From positions 1,674,001 to 1,738,000 of the forward strand of contig NZ_CP094529.1 of the NCBI RefSeq assembly GCF_022811665.1: DNA of 64,000 bases. The letters are read 5' to 3'. Shown piece after piece: positions 30,727-40,213 of the stretch (positions are counted from its first letter, which is position 1; each line of letters starts with the position of its first letter). The translations under genes were made by a program, and so were the position numbers. Under the pieces are notes generated by a model. It was given only the letters and a program-made list of their open reading frames with translations. It did no database searches and was not told the DNA's origin. The DNA is from Chryseobacterium oryzae. GTDB lineage: Bacteria > Bacteroidota > Bacteroidia > Flavobacteriales > Weeksellaceae.

Positions 30727-31287
30727 ATGAAACAAAATATATTACCAGCCATCAGATTAACGCTTTTCTGTGCGGTATTTTTTTCAGGATTCTATACACT
30801 TTTCATTTTCGGAATTGCACAAGCTGCTCCCAATAATGGAAAAGGAGAAATCATCGAACACAACGGCAAGAAATTTTACGCCAATGTGGGACAAAAATTT
30901 GACAAGGACGAATATTTCTGGTCACGTCCTTCGGCTGTAGATTATAATGCTGCAGGAGCTGGAGGAAGTAACAAAGGACCTTCAAACCCGGATTATCTGA
31001 AAGATGTTGAAGGAAGAATCGAAAACTTTATGAAACACAATCCAACAGTTCAAAAATCTGATATTCCTTCTGACATCGTAACTGCGAGTGGAGCAGGTCT
31101 AGACCCGAACATCTCTGTTCAGGCAGCTAAAGTTCAGGCTCAAAGAATTGCTGATATCAGAAAGGTCGACATCAGTAAAGTCAATTCACTTATTGGAAAA
31201 AGTATCGAATCTCCTTTCCTGGGAATGTTCGGAACTGAAAAAATTAACGTTTTAAAACTCAATATCGCATTAGACGGTTTGAAGTAA
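30727..31287 (+). CDS. kdpC: K+-transporting ATPase subunit KdpC
   Basis: 186 residues: one N-terminal membrane helix (about 8-34), then a periplasmic domain with the family signature YFWSRPSAVDYNAAGAGGSN and DIPSDIVTASGAGLDPNIS. It is the essential assembly and affinity subunit of KdpABC. The 113-base gap after kdpB contains no gene. Confidence 0.95.
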   Translation: MKQNILPAIRLTLFCAVFFSGFYTLFIFGIAQAAPNNGKGEIIEHNGKKFYANVGQKFDKDEYFWSRPSAVDYNAAGAGGSNKGPSNPDYLKDVEGRIENFMKHNPTVQKSDIPSDIVTASGAGLDPNISVQAAKVQAQRIADIRKVDISKVNSLIGKSIESPFLGMFGTEKINVLKLNIALDGLK

Positions 31288-31301
31288 TTATATATTTAGA
31301 A

Positions 31302-32384
31302 ATGAAAAAACTATCATTACTGGCATTTTTAATGCTTGGAGCAGTTTCTACACTGCACGCTCAGGAAGAAACTAAAAACCCTTTAAAAATCTCTGGTTAT
31401 GCAGAAGTGTATTATCAGTACGATTTTAATAATCCTGAGAACAACACAAAACCGGGATTTGTGTACAGCCACAACAGAAACAATGAGGTCAATCTTAATT
31501 TAGGATTTGTAAAAGCAAACTACGAAACTGAAAAACTAAGAGCTAATGTAGCTTTGGGAGTTGGAACATATATGAATTCTAACTATGCGGCTGAACCGGG
31601 TGTTTTGAAAAATATTTATGAAGCTAACGTTGGGGTGAAAATTTCAAAAAACAAAAATCTTTGGATTGATGCCGGGATTATGCCTTCTCACATCGGTTTT
31701 GAAAGTGCCATCAGTAAAGATTGTTTTACTTTAACGAGAAGTATTCTGGCGGACAACTCTCCATATTTCGAAAGTGGCGCAAAAATTTCTTATTCAAGCG
31801 ACAACGGAAAATGGTTTGTAAGTGGTTTGGTTCTTAATGGTTGGCAAAGAATCCAACGTGTAAACGGAAATTCGACAGTAGCCTTTGGGCACCAATTAAC
31901 ATACAGACCAACAGAAAAAATTACTTTAAACAGCAGTTCTTTCATTGGAAAGGATAAACCGGACAATATTAAGCAAATGAGGTATTTCCACAACTTGTAC
32001 GGAAGTTTCCAAATCAGCAAAAAGTTTGCTTTGATTACAGGTTTCGATATCGGTGCAGAGCAAAAAACTAAAGGAAGTGACCAGTACAACATTTGGTATT
32101 CTCCGGTTGTAATTGCCAAATATTCTCCAACAGAAAAATTAAGCATTGCTGCGAGAGGCGAATATTACAGCGATGAAAAAGGAGTAATGATTGCAACTGG
32201 AACAGCAAACGGATTCAAAACGTTTGGCTATTCTGTAAACGCAGATTATTGGATTCTTCCAAATCTGGTTTGGAGGACAGAACTTAAAAATCTTAGCAGT
32301 AAAGATGACATTTTTATTAATAGAGATAACGAACTTAAAACAAACAACTTTATGGTAGTGACATCGCTAGCTGTAAGTTTTTAA
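31302..32384 (+). CDS. Outer-membrane beta-barrel protein of the kdp operon (porin-like)
   Basis: 360 residues with a signal peptide (about 1-20, ending LHAQ) and a strand-rich body beginning ISGYAEVYYQYDFN and ending with a Phe (MVVTSLAVSF), the outer-membrane insertion signal. It is 15 bases after kdpC. Similar barrel genes accompany kdp in Bacteroidota and may pass K+ across the outer membrane. That role is inferred from linkage. Confidence 0.85.
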   Translation: MKKLSLLAFLMLGAVSTLHAQEETKNPLKISGYAEVYYQYDFNNPENNTKPGFVYSHNRNNEVNLNLGFVKANYETEKLRANVALGVGTYMNSNYAAEPGVLKNIYEANVGVKISKNKNLWIDAGIMPSHIGFESAISKDCFTLTRSILADNSPYFESGAKISYSSDNGKWFVSGLVLNGWQRIQRVNGNSTVAFGHQLTYRPTEKITLNSSSFIGKDKPDNIKQMRYFHNLYGSFQISKKFALITGFDIGAEQKTKGSDQYNIWYSPVVIAKYSPTEKLSIAARGEYYSDEKGVMIATGTANGFKTFGYSVNADYWILPNLVWRTELKNLSSKDDIFINRDNELKTNNFMVVTSLAVSF

Positions 32385-32492
32385 AAATCTCCATATTTAC
32401 TAAAAAAATCCTTGCCGGGAAACCGGTCGGGGTTTTTCTGGTAAAAGATAAAATGTGAAAGGAATTTGCCTAACTTTCATTAAAAATTTTCG

Positions 32493-33341
32493 ATGAAACG
32501 ATTTGATATTTTTAAAAGATACTTAGGGCAGCAGATTTATACAGCCAAAGAAGAAAATGAGTGGGAAACATACGGGGAGATAAAAGAAGGCGTTATCTTC
32601 AAAGGATTCAATCTATGGATTCTTGGGTTTGCGATGATTATTGCCTGTATTGGCTTAACCACCAATTCGGTAAGTGCAGTAATTGGAGCAATGTTGATTT
32701 CACCGTTGATGGGTCCGGTTATAGGTTTTGCATTTGGATTGGCAATCAATGACAGAAACCTGAGAATCGAAGGAATTAGAAACTGGATATAAATGACTTT
32801 AGTAAGTCTTGCTTCTGCAACTTTATTTTTCTTTGTTAATCCTTTCGACCATTCGACGCAATTATTAGAATCTTTTCAAAAAGCATCAATCTTTGATATT
32901 TTCCTTGCGTTTTTTGGTGGAATGGCGGGCTTCATTGGAATTGTAAAAAAAGAAGGCATAAAGATTATTGCCGGTGTAGCGATTGCTACAGCTTGTATGC
33001 CGCCACTTTGTACAGCAGCATACGGTATTGCACATCTTGATTTTAAATATTTTATCGGAGGATTTTATTTTTATTCTATTAATTGTCTTTTCATCGGTTG
33101 GGCAACTTTTTTATTGTCGAGGTATTTTAAGTTTTCACGGATAACCAAAGAAAAAAGAACAGTGAAAAGTGTCATATTATGGGATTTGTTATTAATCGTA
33201 ATGTTAGTTCCTGGTATTTGGATTGGTTATCAGAAATGGAAAATAGAAGAAGACAGCCCACGACAAATGACAGATTCTGAAAAAATCAGCGCATTGGAAA
33301 AACGGATAGAAAGGTTGGAACGAAATGTCAACAAAAATTAG
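32493..33341 (+). pseudogene. DUF389 family membrane protein interrupted by an in-frame stop
   Basis: Two consecutive frames in the same reading phase form one DUF389 protein. The first (99 aa) holds the family core FAMIIACIGLTTNSVSAVIGAM and LISPLMGPVIG. The second (182 aa, from 32793) continues with GIVKKEGIKIIAGVAIATAC and further helices. A single TAA at 32790-32792 separates them, directly followed by ATG, so a TTA-to-TAA change would explain it. Either it is a nonsense pseudogene, or two coupled polypeptides are made. The C-terminus ends in a short coiled coil. Confidence 0.75.
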
Positions 33342-33366
33342 ACTTAAAAAAATTAAAAATTACTAT

Positions 33367-34491
33367 ATGCAGCAAGATGAAAATTCTGCACAGGACTTTC
33401 TTAATCTTATAAAAAAATCAAGACGAGGAAAATTCAAAATCTACATCGGGATGAGCGCCGGTGTTGGAAAAACCTATCGTATGTTACAAGAAGCCCACTC
33501 TCTTTTAGCAAGTGGTATTGATGTGAAAATCGGATATATAGAAACACATCAACGTAAAGAAACTCACTCCCTTTTGGACGGGCTTCCCATTATCCCGAGA
33601 AGAAAATTATTCTACAAAGGCAAAGAATTAGAAGAACTCGATGTTCAGGCTGTGATTAATCTTCGTCCGGAAGTTGTGATTGTGGATGAATTAGCTCATA
33701 CCAATATCGAAGGAAGTAAAAACGAGAAACGTTGGCAGGATGTGATGGATATTCTGGATTCCGGAATTAATGTAATCAGTGCAGTTAATATTCAGCATAT
33801 CGAAAGTCTTAATGAAGATGTTAAACAGATTACCAATATCGAAGTTCAGGAGCGTATTCCTGACAATGTTTTGGCCCAGGCAGATGAAGTTGTAAATATT
33901 GACCTTACCTCTGAAGAATTGATTGACCGTCTAAAAGCAGGAAAAATCTATGAAAATTCAAAAATCAATTCTGCGCTCAATAATTTTTTTAAATCTGAAA
34001 ATATTCTTCAGCTCCGTGAATTAGCTTTGAGAGAAGTAACGTCGCAGGTGACGAGAAAAGTGGAAACTGAAGTTACGATTCATAAGTCCGTCAAGAAAGA
34101 AAAGTTTCTGGCTTGCATCAGTTCCAATGAAAAAACGGCTAAAAATGTGATTAGAAAAGCATCTAGACTTGCCAATTATTACAACAGCCAATGGTATCTG
34201 CTTTATGTGCAAATCCCACGTGAAAGCTCAGACAAAATTCCTTTGGATAAACAAAGACATCTCATCAATAATTTCAAAATGGCTACAGAATTGGGTGCTG
34301 AAATTATTAAAGTTGAAAACACCAATGTAACAAGAGCTATAATGGAACAATGTGAAGAGCGGAAAATCACAACCGTATGTATTGGCAAACCACACCTCAA
34401 TCTTTTTAAGATTATCATTGCTACCGATACTTTCAATACTTTGCTTAATAAATTGTCACAGGAAAATATAGATCTAGTAATTTTGTCCTAA
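33367..34491 (+). CDS. kdpD: KdpD N-terminal sensor protein (KdpD domain plus USP-like domain, no kinase)
   Basis: 374 residues from MQQDENSAQDFL. An upstream ATG at 33325 overlaps the previous gene and gives residues unlike the family. The KdpD sensor domain holds a Walker A motif GMSAGVGKT (28-36) and VIVDELAHTN. A universal-stress-like domain fills the C-terminal third. The membrane and kinase domains of E. coli KdpD are absent and are supplied by the next gene, whose ATG overlaps the stop. It should sense K+ status. Confidence 0.9.
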   Translation: MQQDENSAQDFLNLIKKSRRGKFKIYIGMSAGVGKTYRMLQEAHSLLASGIDVKIGYIETHQRKETHSLLDGLPIIPRRKLFYKGKELEELDVQAVINLRPEVVIVDELAHTNIEGSKNEKRWQDVMDILDSGINVISAVNIQHIESLNEDVKQITNIEVQERIPDNVLAQADEVVNIDLTSEELIDRLKAGKIYENSKINSALNNFFKSENILQLRELALREVTSQVTRKVETEVTIHKSVKKEKFLACISSNEKTAKNVIRKASRLANYYNSQWYLLYVQIPRESSDKIPLDKQRHLINNFKMATELGAEIIKVENTNVTRAIMEQCEERKITTVCIGKPHLNLFKIIIATDTFNTLLNKLSQENIDLVILS

Positions 34492-36215
34492 TGAAAATAA
34501 AAACCAAACTCAATATAGGTGTCGGTCTGCTTTTTATGATGATATTATTGTTATCAATCTTAAGTGGTTGGTATATCAATCAGCTTAAAAAAGATACCAA
34601 TAACATTCTGAAAGCAAACTATAATACGCTTCAATATTCCAGAAATATGCTGTTGGCTTTAGAGGAAATTAATTCTGACCCATTAGCATTCAGTGTTTTT
34701 GAAAAACATCTCAAACAACAACAGGAAAATGTGACCGAGCCTGGTGAAAAAGAATCAACAGATAATGTTGCTATTCATTTTAAAGCTTTGAAAAAAGATT
34801 CTGCCAATCTTGGACTTCAAACCTCTATAAGGAAAGACCTTGCTGAATTGATGCAAATCAATATGAGCGCCATTGAGCACAAAAGTACAGTTGCAGATTC
34901 GACGGCAAAAAATGCGATTATTGTGATTTCGACTGCAGGAATGGTGTGCTTTATTATTGCTTTTATTTTAATGGTTAATCTTCCTTCAAACATTGCAGAT
35001 CCGATTAAAAGCCTTACTGAAAGTATCAAACAGATTGCGAATCAAAACTATAAAGAACGGGTACATTTCGAAAGCCGAAGTGAGTTTGGAGATTTAGCCA
35101 ATTCATTCAATACAATGGCGGAAAAACTTCAGGAATATTCTGAAAGTAAGCTGGATAAAATCATCAGAGGAAAAAAACGTATCGAAACCTTGATTGATAA
35201 TATGCACGACCCAGTTATAGGTATTGATGAGGATAAAAAAGTTCTTTTCGTAAATGATGAAGCTTTGAAGATTACAGGACTTAAGAAAGAAAATTTTGTA
35301 GGAAAATTGATTCAGGATGTTGCTGTAAATAATGATTTGGTAAGAGATATCATCAAAGAAATGATTGTATCAGATAAAACAAATTCGGAAAAAGAAACGA
35401 TGAAAATCTATGCTGACGGAAAGGAAAGTTATTTTGAAAAAGAAATTGTTGACATCAATATTATTCCGACAGGAGAACAACAAAGTCGTTTTATTGGTCA
35501 GGTTATTATGCTTAGAAACATTACGCCTTTCAAAGAACTGGATTTGGCTAAAACTAACTTTTTGGGAACGGTTTCCCACGAATTCAAAACCCCGATTTCT
35601 TCTATACAAATGGGATTGCAGCTTTTAGAAAACGAACAGATTGGAAGTCTGAATAATGAGCAGAAAAACCTTGTTAACGGGATTAGAGAAGATTCAAGTC
35701 GCTTATTAAAAATAACAGGAGAATTGCTGAATATTACACAAGTTGAGAGTGGCTCTATCCAACTTAATATGAAAGAATCAAGCATTAATAAAATTATTGA
35801 ATACGCCGTCGAAGCCAATAAATCTTCTGCGGAACAAAAACATATTCATTTCAAAATCGATGTAGAAAAAGGTTTGTTAACAGTCTTGGCAGACAATGAA
35901 AAAACAGCTTGGGTTCTCAATAATTTGCTGTCAAATGCCATTCGTTATTCTTATGAAAATTCTAATATTAAGATTACTGTCAGAAAAGTTGAAGATAAAA
36001 TTCAATTCTCTGTTACAGATACCGGACAGGGAATTGCGCCTCAATATTTATCCAAAATCTTTGACCGCTATTTCCGAGTTCCCGGAAGTAAAAAAGAAGG
36101 AACAGGTTTGGGATTAAGCATCAGCAAAGAATTTATTGAAGCTCAAGGCGGAGAAATTACGGTAAAAAGTGAGTATGGAGCGGGAAGTACATTTACCTTT
36201 GATTTGAAAGGATGA
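34491..36215 (+). CDS. Sensor histidine kinase (HAMP-PAS-HisKA-HATPase)
   Basis: 574 residues. Transmembrane helix at about 8-28, short periplasmic loop, second helix at about 142-163, HAMP to about 215, PAS at about 230-340. The phosphoacceptor is His363 in GTVSHEFKTP. The ATPase lid includes NNLLSNAIRYS, DTGQGI and GTGLGLSIS. It overlaps the KdpD sensor gene by one base. Together with the NtrC-type regulator at 24448 it replaces KdpD/KdpE. Confidence 0.93.
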   Translation: MKIKTKLNIGVGLLFMMILLLSILSGWYINQLKKDTNNILKANYNTLQYSRNMLLALEEINSDPLAFSVFEKHLKQQQENVTEPGEKESTDNVAIHFKALKKDSANLGLQTSIRKDLAELMQINMSAIEHKSTVADSTAKNAIIVISTAGMVCFIIAFILMVNLPSNIADPIKSLTESIKQIANQNYKERVHFESRSEFGDLANSFNTMAEKLQEYSESKLDKIIRGKKRIETLIDNMHDPVIGIDEDKKVLFVNDEALKITGLKKENFVGKLIQDVAVNNDLVRDIIKEMIVSDKTNSEKETMKIYADGKESYFEKEIVDINIIPTGEQQSRFIGQVIMLRNITPFKELDLAKTNFLGTVSHEFKTPISSIQMGLQLLENEQIGSLNNEQKNLVNGIREDSSRLLKITGELLNITQVESGSIQLNMKESSINKIIEYAVEANKSSAEQKHIHFKIDVEKGLLTVLADNEKTAWVLNNLLSNAIRYSYENSNIKITVRKVEDKIQFSVTDTGQGIAPQYLSKIFDRYFRVPGSKKEGTGLGLSISKEFIEAQGGEITVKSEYGAGSTFTFDLKG

Positions 36216-36660
36216 TATGGATGGCAAAAAGCCGTTTGATTATGAAAAAGAGTAAAAGTTTCTTTTAAAACCCCTGCAGGTTGTGGTAGGTGATAGTGGC
36301 TATTGCACATCAAAATGATCTCTAAATTAGTATTTTTGAATTGTACTGGAAATGGGAATCTACAACTTTTCTACAAATATATCATCTATAATAAAGTTCC
36401 CAAAATCTTATCTATAAGTTCTTTATAATTTACTTGATTGATATGAATCACAAAATTGATGTTGGTTTTCTATGGAAAATAAATATATATTTGATTCGAT
36501 AACTTCTTTGTGGTTTTTTAGTTTTTTCTTGAATCTTTGCAGTTATTACTAATGTTTTTATAATCTCAAGTATTTGATTTAAAACGTTTTGTGCAATATT
36601 TTTAAGTATTTTTTTTGTCTCATATTTGTACCATATAAATATAAAATATTGATTATCAGA
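36216..36660. other. Gene-free right end of the mobile element
   Basis: About 445 AT-rich bases after the kinase gene. A frame on the minus strand at 36448-36699 exists, but it is Lys/Ile-rich and crosses the attachment site, so it is not taken as a gene. The 15-mer ATATTTGTACCATAT at 36622-36636 also occurs at 14614-14628, near the left end of the element. Confidence 0.5.
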
Positions 36661-36668
36661 TATTATTA

Positions 36669-36745
36669 TTTTTGAAGAAGTGAAATAATTAGCAATCATA
36701 AATAAACAAAAACTGCTGTAAACGTAATGTTTACAGCGGTTTTTT
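36669..36745. other. Middle attachment site: duplicate of dnaK 3' end plus terminator
   Basis: TTTTGAAGAAGTGAAATAA (36670-36688) differs from the dnaK tail at one base. After 20 bases comes a terminator hairpin, ACTGCTGTAAAC / GTTTACAGCGGT with a T-run (36711-36745), nearly identical to the one at 42062-42099. This marks the right end of the integrase-bearing element and the left end of a second one. Confidence 0.8.
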
Positions 36746-36864
36746 GTTTATGCATTTTTTTATCAGTATCTATTGTATACATGTATCTCATTTTTACAGT
36801 ATCTATTAACGGAAAATGTGGTTCTTATTATATTTTAAATGCACTAATATATTTTTAAAATTTT

Positions 36865-36940
36865 TGAATTATAGGCTTCAGTAATCTTAAAATACTAAAA
36901 CTTTGCTAAATTTTTCAGAAGCAGTTGAAGTAAAAACATT
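36865..36940 (+). pseudogene. Decayed 5' remnant of an HTH gene like 14707-15276
   Basis: The sequence TATAGGCTTCAGTAATCTTA and the following about 60 bases align with TATGGGCTTTAGTAAACTAA and its continuation at the start of the HTH gene at 14707. Both share TTGAAG-AAAAACA about 55 bases further on. The start codon is lost (ATA for ATG) and frames are broken. It suggests the second island once carried the same integration genes. Confidence 0.5.
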
Positions 36941-37031
36941 GAAGCAGTTTCGATGAAATAATTTTTTTTTTAACCGGACACGGATTGACTGTTTCTTAAC
37001 GTTTATTTGTATGAATTAAAATTAATACAAT

Positions 37032-38516
37032 TTGAAAACTTTATCTAAATCCCGTTTTGTTTCTGGAATACAATGCCACAAAAAAGTTTGGTTTGATTTC
37101 TATCGTAAAGATTTAAAAGCACCTGTTAACGAAGCACAGCAACGCATTTTCGATCTCGGTCACAAAATTGGAGAATTGGCTTGGCGAAAGTTTCCCGATG
37201 GAAAAGACGCAACTCCAGAAGATTACTTGGATTTTACACCTTCGATTGCAAACACAAAACAATGGATTTCTGAGGGAATGCCTACCATTTATGAAGCCAC
37301 ATTTTCTGCTAGAAATGTGTTTTGCATGTTAGATATTTTACACAAACATCAAGATGAATATTGGGCTATTGAAGTTAAAAATTCTACAAGTGTAAAAGAT
37401 TATCATCTTACAGATGCTGCATTTCAGTATTTTGTAATGGCGGAAAGTGGTTTCATACCTGATCGATTTTTTCTCATGCACATTAATAATCAGTATGTAA
37501 AGGATGGCGAAATCACGTCTGATATTTTTCATTTGGAAGACATTACTGAAAAAGTGCTTGAAAGGCAACCTTGGGTCATTGAAAACTTAGATGCTATTTT
37601 GCAGGCTCTTGAATTGGAAGACGAGCCAGAAATAACTATTGGTGGACAATGCGGTAGTCCTTTTACATGTGATTATCAGCATCATTGTTGGTCTCATATT
37701 CCTGAAAACTCAGTATTTGAACTGAGTAGGGCAGGTAAAAAATCTTGGGACTTGTACGAACAAAATATTTTGTCAATTAATGATATTCCCGAAGATTATC
37801 CCTTATCGAATTTTCAACAATTACAATTTCGCGGAAGCAAATTTGGTGAAAAACATATTGATGTAGTCAGCATTCAAAACTTTGTTGATAAATGGCATTT
37901 TCCTCTTTATTTCTTTGATTTTGAAACGATATTTCCCGCCATTCCTGTTTTAGATGGCACACGACCTTACGAGCAAGTTCCGTTTCAATATTCGCTACAT
38001 CGGTTGGATGATCAAGGGAATTTAGATCATTTTGAATTTTTGGCTAATCCTGCTTCTTTCCAAGATCCAAATGAAAGTCCATTGAAAAATTTGATTTATG
38101 AGATGAAAAACCATTTTGGAAGTAATGGCAGCATCATCGCTTATAATATGGCTTTTGAAAAAAGAATCTTGGTAAGTTTAAAGGAAAAATTTCCTGAGGA
38201 AAAAACATTTTTAGAAGATCTAATAGAAAGAATGGTCGATCTAATGGTAGTTTTCCAAAAGAATTGGTATTATGATTCTGCTATGGGAAAATCTTATTCT
38301 ATTAAAGCAGTTTTACCTGCATTAATTCCGGAGCTTTCCTATCAAGATTTGGAAGTTTCTAATGGAGATATGGCAAGCAACCTATTTCACGCATCTGTAG
38401 AAAACGGTTCTTTTATTACCAAAAATCTAAAAAAAAACCTTTTGGAGTATTGTAAATTAGACACTTACGCAATGGTGGCTTTGTATCATTTTTTGCAAAA
38501 TTTATATGTAAGATAA
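37032..38516 (+). CDS. DUF2779 protein: Cas4/RecB-like Fe-S nuclease fused to a DEDD-type exonuclease-like domain
   Basis: 494 residues, TTG start (no ATG nearby). Cys15 (SGIQCHKKVW) with Cys207, Cys213 and Cys219 (CGSPFTCDYQHHC) forms the four-Cys arrangement of Cas4/AddB-type Fe-S nucleases. Asp101 and Glu114-Val-Lys116 supply the PD-(D/E)XK site. The C-terminal half begins with FFDFET (Asp296, Glu298), the first motif of RNase H-like DEDD exonucleases. The family is DUF2779. A DNA-processing or defence role is plausible but unproven. Confidence 0.85.
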   Translation: MKTLSKSRFVSGIQCHKKVWFDFYRKDLKAPVNEAQQRIFDLGHKIGELAWRKFPDGKDATPEDYLDFTPSIANTKQWISEGMPTIYEATFSARNVFCMLDILHKHQDEYWAIEVKNSTSVKDYHLTDAAFQYFVMAESGFIPDRFFLMHINNQYVKDGEITSDIFHLEDITEKVLERQPWVIENLDAILQALELEDEPEITIGGQCGSPFTCDYQHHCWSHIPENSVFELSRAGKKSWDLYEQNILSINDIPEDYPLSNFQQLQFRGSKFGEKHIDVVSIQNFVDKWHFPLYFFDFETIFPAIPVLDGTRPYEQVPFQYSLHRLDDQGNLDHFEFLANPASFQDPNESPLKNLIYEMKNHFGSNGSIIAYNMAFEKRILVSLKEKFPEEKTFLEDLIERMVDLMVVFQKNWYYDSAMGKSYSIKAVLPALIPELSYQDLEVSNGDMASNLFHASVENGSFITKNLKKNLLEYCKLDTYAMVALYHFLQNLYVR

Positions 38517-38588
38517 TTGTAAATTACGGTTTTCCTTATATGAATTATATTGCGTTTTTGGTATATTTAAATCTTAAAAAATAATCTT

Positions 38589-38858
38589 ATGATCATAAGA
38601 AATGGCGGTGTAGCTATTGATATTTCACAATTAAGAGCTATAAAAACAGAATTTCTTTCTCAAGGAGGAAATTTGATTTTTGAGTTTAATAATTTGGTAA
38701 TTCCTATAGAAGATCCAGATACTGGAGAGCAAAGGCAGCACTCATTTCCTAATGAAGCAGTAAATGTTTATATAGAAACATCGGATTCGCTTCGTGCTTA
38801 CTTTGATGAATGGGTAGATCTTTGGAAAGAATATAAAACAAGTAAGAGAAATATATAA
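38589..38858 (+). CDS. Hypothetical protein (89 aa)
   Basis: 89 residues, MIIRNGGVAIDISQLRAIKT at the start, with an acidic middle (PIEDPDTGEQ) and a helical C-terminus ending in Lys/Arg. It looks like a small soluble alpha/beta protein. No family is recognised. It lies within the second island, on the same strand as its neighbours. Confidence 0.6.
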   Translation: MIIRNGGVAIDISQLRAIKTEFLSQGGNLIFEFNNLVIPIEDPDTGEQRQHSFPNEAVNVYIETSDSLRAYFDEWVDLWKEYKTSKRNI

Positions 38859-38936
38859 AATCTGAATTACACAGCTCTCTATCGACTTCTGGCGACGAAA
38901 TAGAAGTTTGTCTGTGCTCCAATATACTTTTGTGTT

Positions 38937-39137
38937 ATGAATAAAATTTTTCATTCAATACGCGACAAATTTTTCGAAGAGGTGACGGAAGAACCAATTC
39001 ATTATCGACACGAAAAAATTTCAAAGATTTTGATAATCAGTATGTTAATATTTATGTTGATATTGATTGACCTGATAATTGTTGGAACGCTACTCGGTTA
39101 TCTCGCTGAATTTGTAAAACTGAAACGGGCTCACTAG
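38937..39137 (+). CDS. Small membrane protein (66 aa)
   Basis: 66 residues: a charged N-terminal half, one transmembrane helix (ILIISMLIFMLILIDLIIVG) and a basic tail. It ends four bases before the 5'-nucleotidase pseudogene. No family is recognised. Confidence 0.5.
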   Translation: MNKIFHSIRDKFFEEVTEEPIHYRHEKISKILIISMLIFMLILIDLIIVGTLLGYLAEFVKLKRAH

Positions 39138-39140
39138 ATA

Positions 39141-39503
39141 ATGAAGAAACAGATAGTTTACATTGATTTAGATGACTTTATCGTTGATTTGATCGGAAAA
39201 ATGCATTTGGAATTATCAACGAATCCTGCGTTATATGAAACCGAAACGGATATTATTAATGAATGTACAACAATATTTGTAGAGGCTCTCTAGAAACGTC
39301 TTGGGGTAGAAAAATATTTACCATCTATGTACAAAAAACTGATTCTGACTCATCATAAAAACCTTTTGACAGGAGATTTTTTAATTGATGATAGAATTAA
39401 AATAAGGTAACTGAATTTAAAGGTTCATATCCATTTTTTTAGCGAAGACCATCCTACATGGGAATCTGTATTGGAAGAACTGACTCAGAAAATTGACAAT
39501 TAA
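39141..39503 (+). pseudogene. Broken 5'-nucleotidase (5'(3')-deoxyribonucleotidase, NT5C type)
   Basis: Translating across stops gives the order of an NT5C-like HAD enzyme. It begins IVYIDLDDFIVDL, where the DxD motif has become DLDD. Then come LILTHHKNLLTGDFLIDDR and, after a frame change, IHFFSEDHPTWESVLEEL. In-frame stops occur near 39291 and 39411, and part of the middle is missing. It is clearly a decayed gene. Confidence 0.75.
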
Positions 39504-39518
39504 ATACCCATTATAAAA

Positions 39519-39860
39519 ATGAAAAACCTATACCTGGATGATCTACGCAAAACCCCAGATAATTTTGAAAGAGTGTACTCCTATGGAGATTTTGTAAAGT
39601 ATATTAGCGAGAATGGACTGCCAGATTTTATTTCATTTGACCATGATCTGGGTGAAGAGAAAACTGGTTACGATTGTGCCAAATTTTTGGTTGAGTTTTG
39701 TTTGGATCATCAATTATGTCTTCCCGAGTATGTTGTGCACAGCCAAAATCCTGTAGGAAAAGAGAATATTGAGAAATTGTTTGAGAATTTCGAAAGATTT
39801 CATTACAGGTTTGTAAAAGGTCACGGTTTGGCTTTATCACATTTTACTTTTGGGGTATAA
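39519..39860 (+). CDS. Cyclic-phosphate processing receiver (cPPR) domain protein
   Basis: 113 residues. MKNLYLDDLRKTP at the start and PDFISFDHDLGEEKTGYDCA in the middle are the signature of the cPPR receiver-like family, found near RNA-repair and nucleotide-processing enzymes. The second acidic motif, FDHDLG, replaces the normal receiver Asp site. A role in RNA end or cyclic-phosphate processing is known only by family association. Confidence 0.8.
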   Translation: MKNLYLDDLRKTPDNFERVYSYGDFVKYISENGLPDFISFDHDLGEEKTGYDCAKFLVEFCLDHQLCLPEYVVHSQNPVGKENIEKLFENFERFHYRFVKGHGLALSHFTFGV

Positions 39861-39877
39861 TTTAAAATCAAATCGAT

Positions 39878-40111
39878 ATGCCAACAATGATTAACAAAAG
39901 GAAAGAACTTATTAGAATTAGCCCAAAGGATGCAAAAAAGTTAGAATATTCCACCAACGATGGTAGAACTTGGAGTACAAGATTCAGTGGTTCTTCAACA
40001 CAAGGTGAGTTCCAAGATCTTACAGACACTGGGAAAGAAATTCTCGGAATTACTACCAAAGGTCTTTATTACTCAAAAAATGAAGGAAGAACTTGGAGCA
40101 AAAGAAGCTGA
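39878..40111 (+). CDS. Small hypothetical protein with BNR-like repeat (77 aa)
   Basis: 77 residues. Two similar motifs, YSTNDGRTWSTRF and YSKNEGRTWSKRS, are about 46 residues apart and resemble the SxDxGxTW Asp-box. It is a short strand-rich protein. The function is unknown. It sits between the cPPR gene and the WYL regulator. Confidence 0.55.
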   Translation: MPTMINKRKELIRISPKDAKKLEYSTNDGRTWSTRFSGSSTQGEFQDLTDTGKEILGITTKGLYYSKNEGRTWSKRS

Positions 40112-40213
40112 TTCTTTATTTTCTAAAAAAATTAAACTTTTAGAAAAAAAATTAACAAATGGACATATTTTGTCCATTTGTTGTTTTATGTTTGCAGTAT
40201 AAAATTTAAAGAA

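Noticed and set aside
14614..36636. The shared 15-mer ATATTTGTACCATAT (14614 and 36622) as the attachment core
   Set aside because: The dnaK-tail duplication is longer, lies at the exact gene end and occurs three times. The 15-mer contains a promoter-like TATATTTG and may simply be two related promoters of the element.
36448..36699. Minus-strand frame of 83 codons near the middle attachment site
   Set aside because: It crosses the duplicated dnaK tail and is composed of Lys/Ile-rich codons, as expected by chance at this GC.
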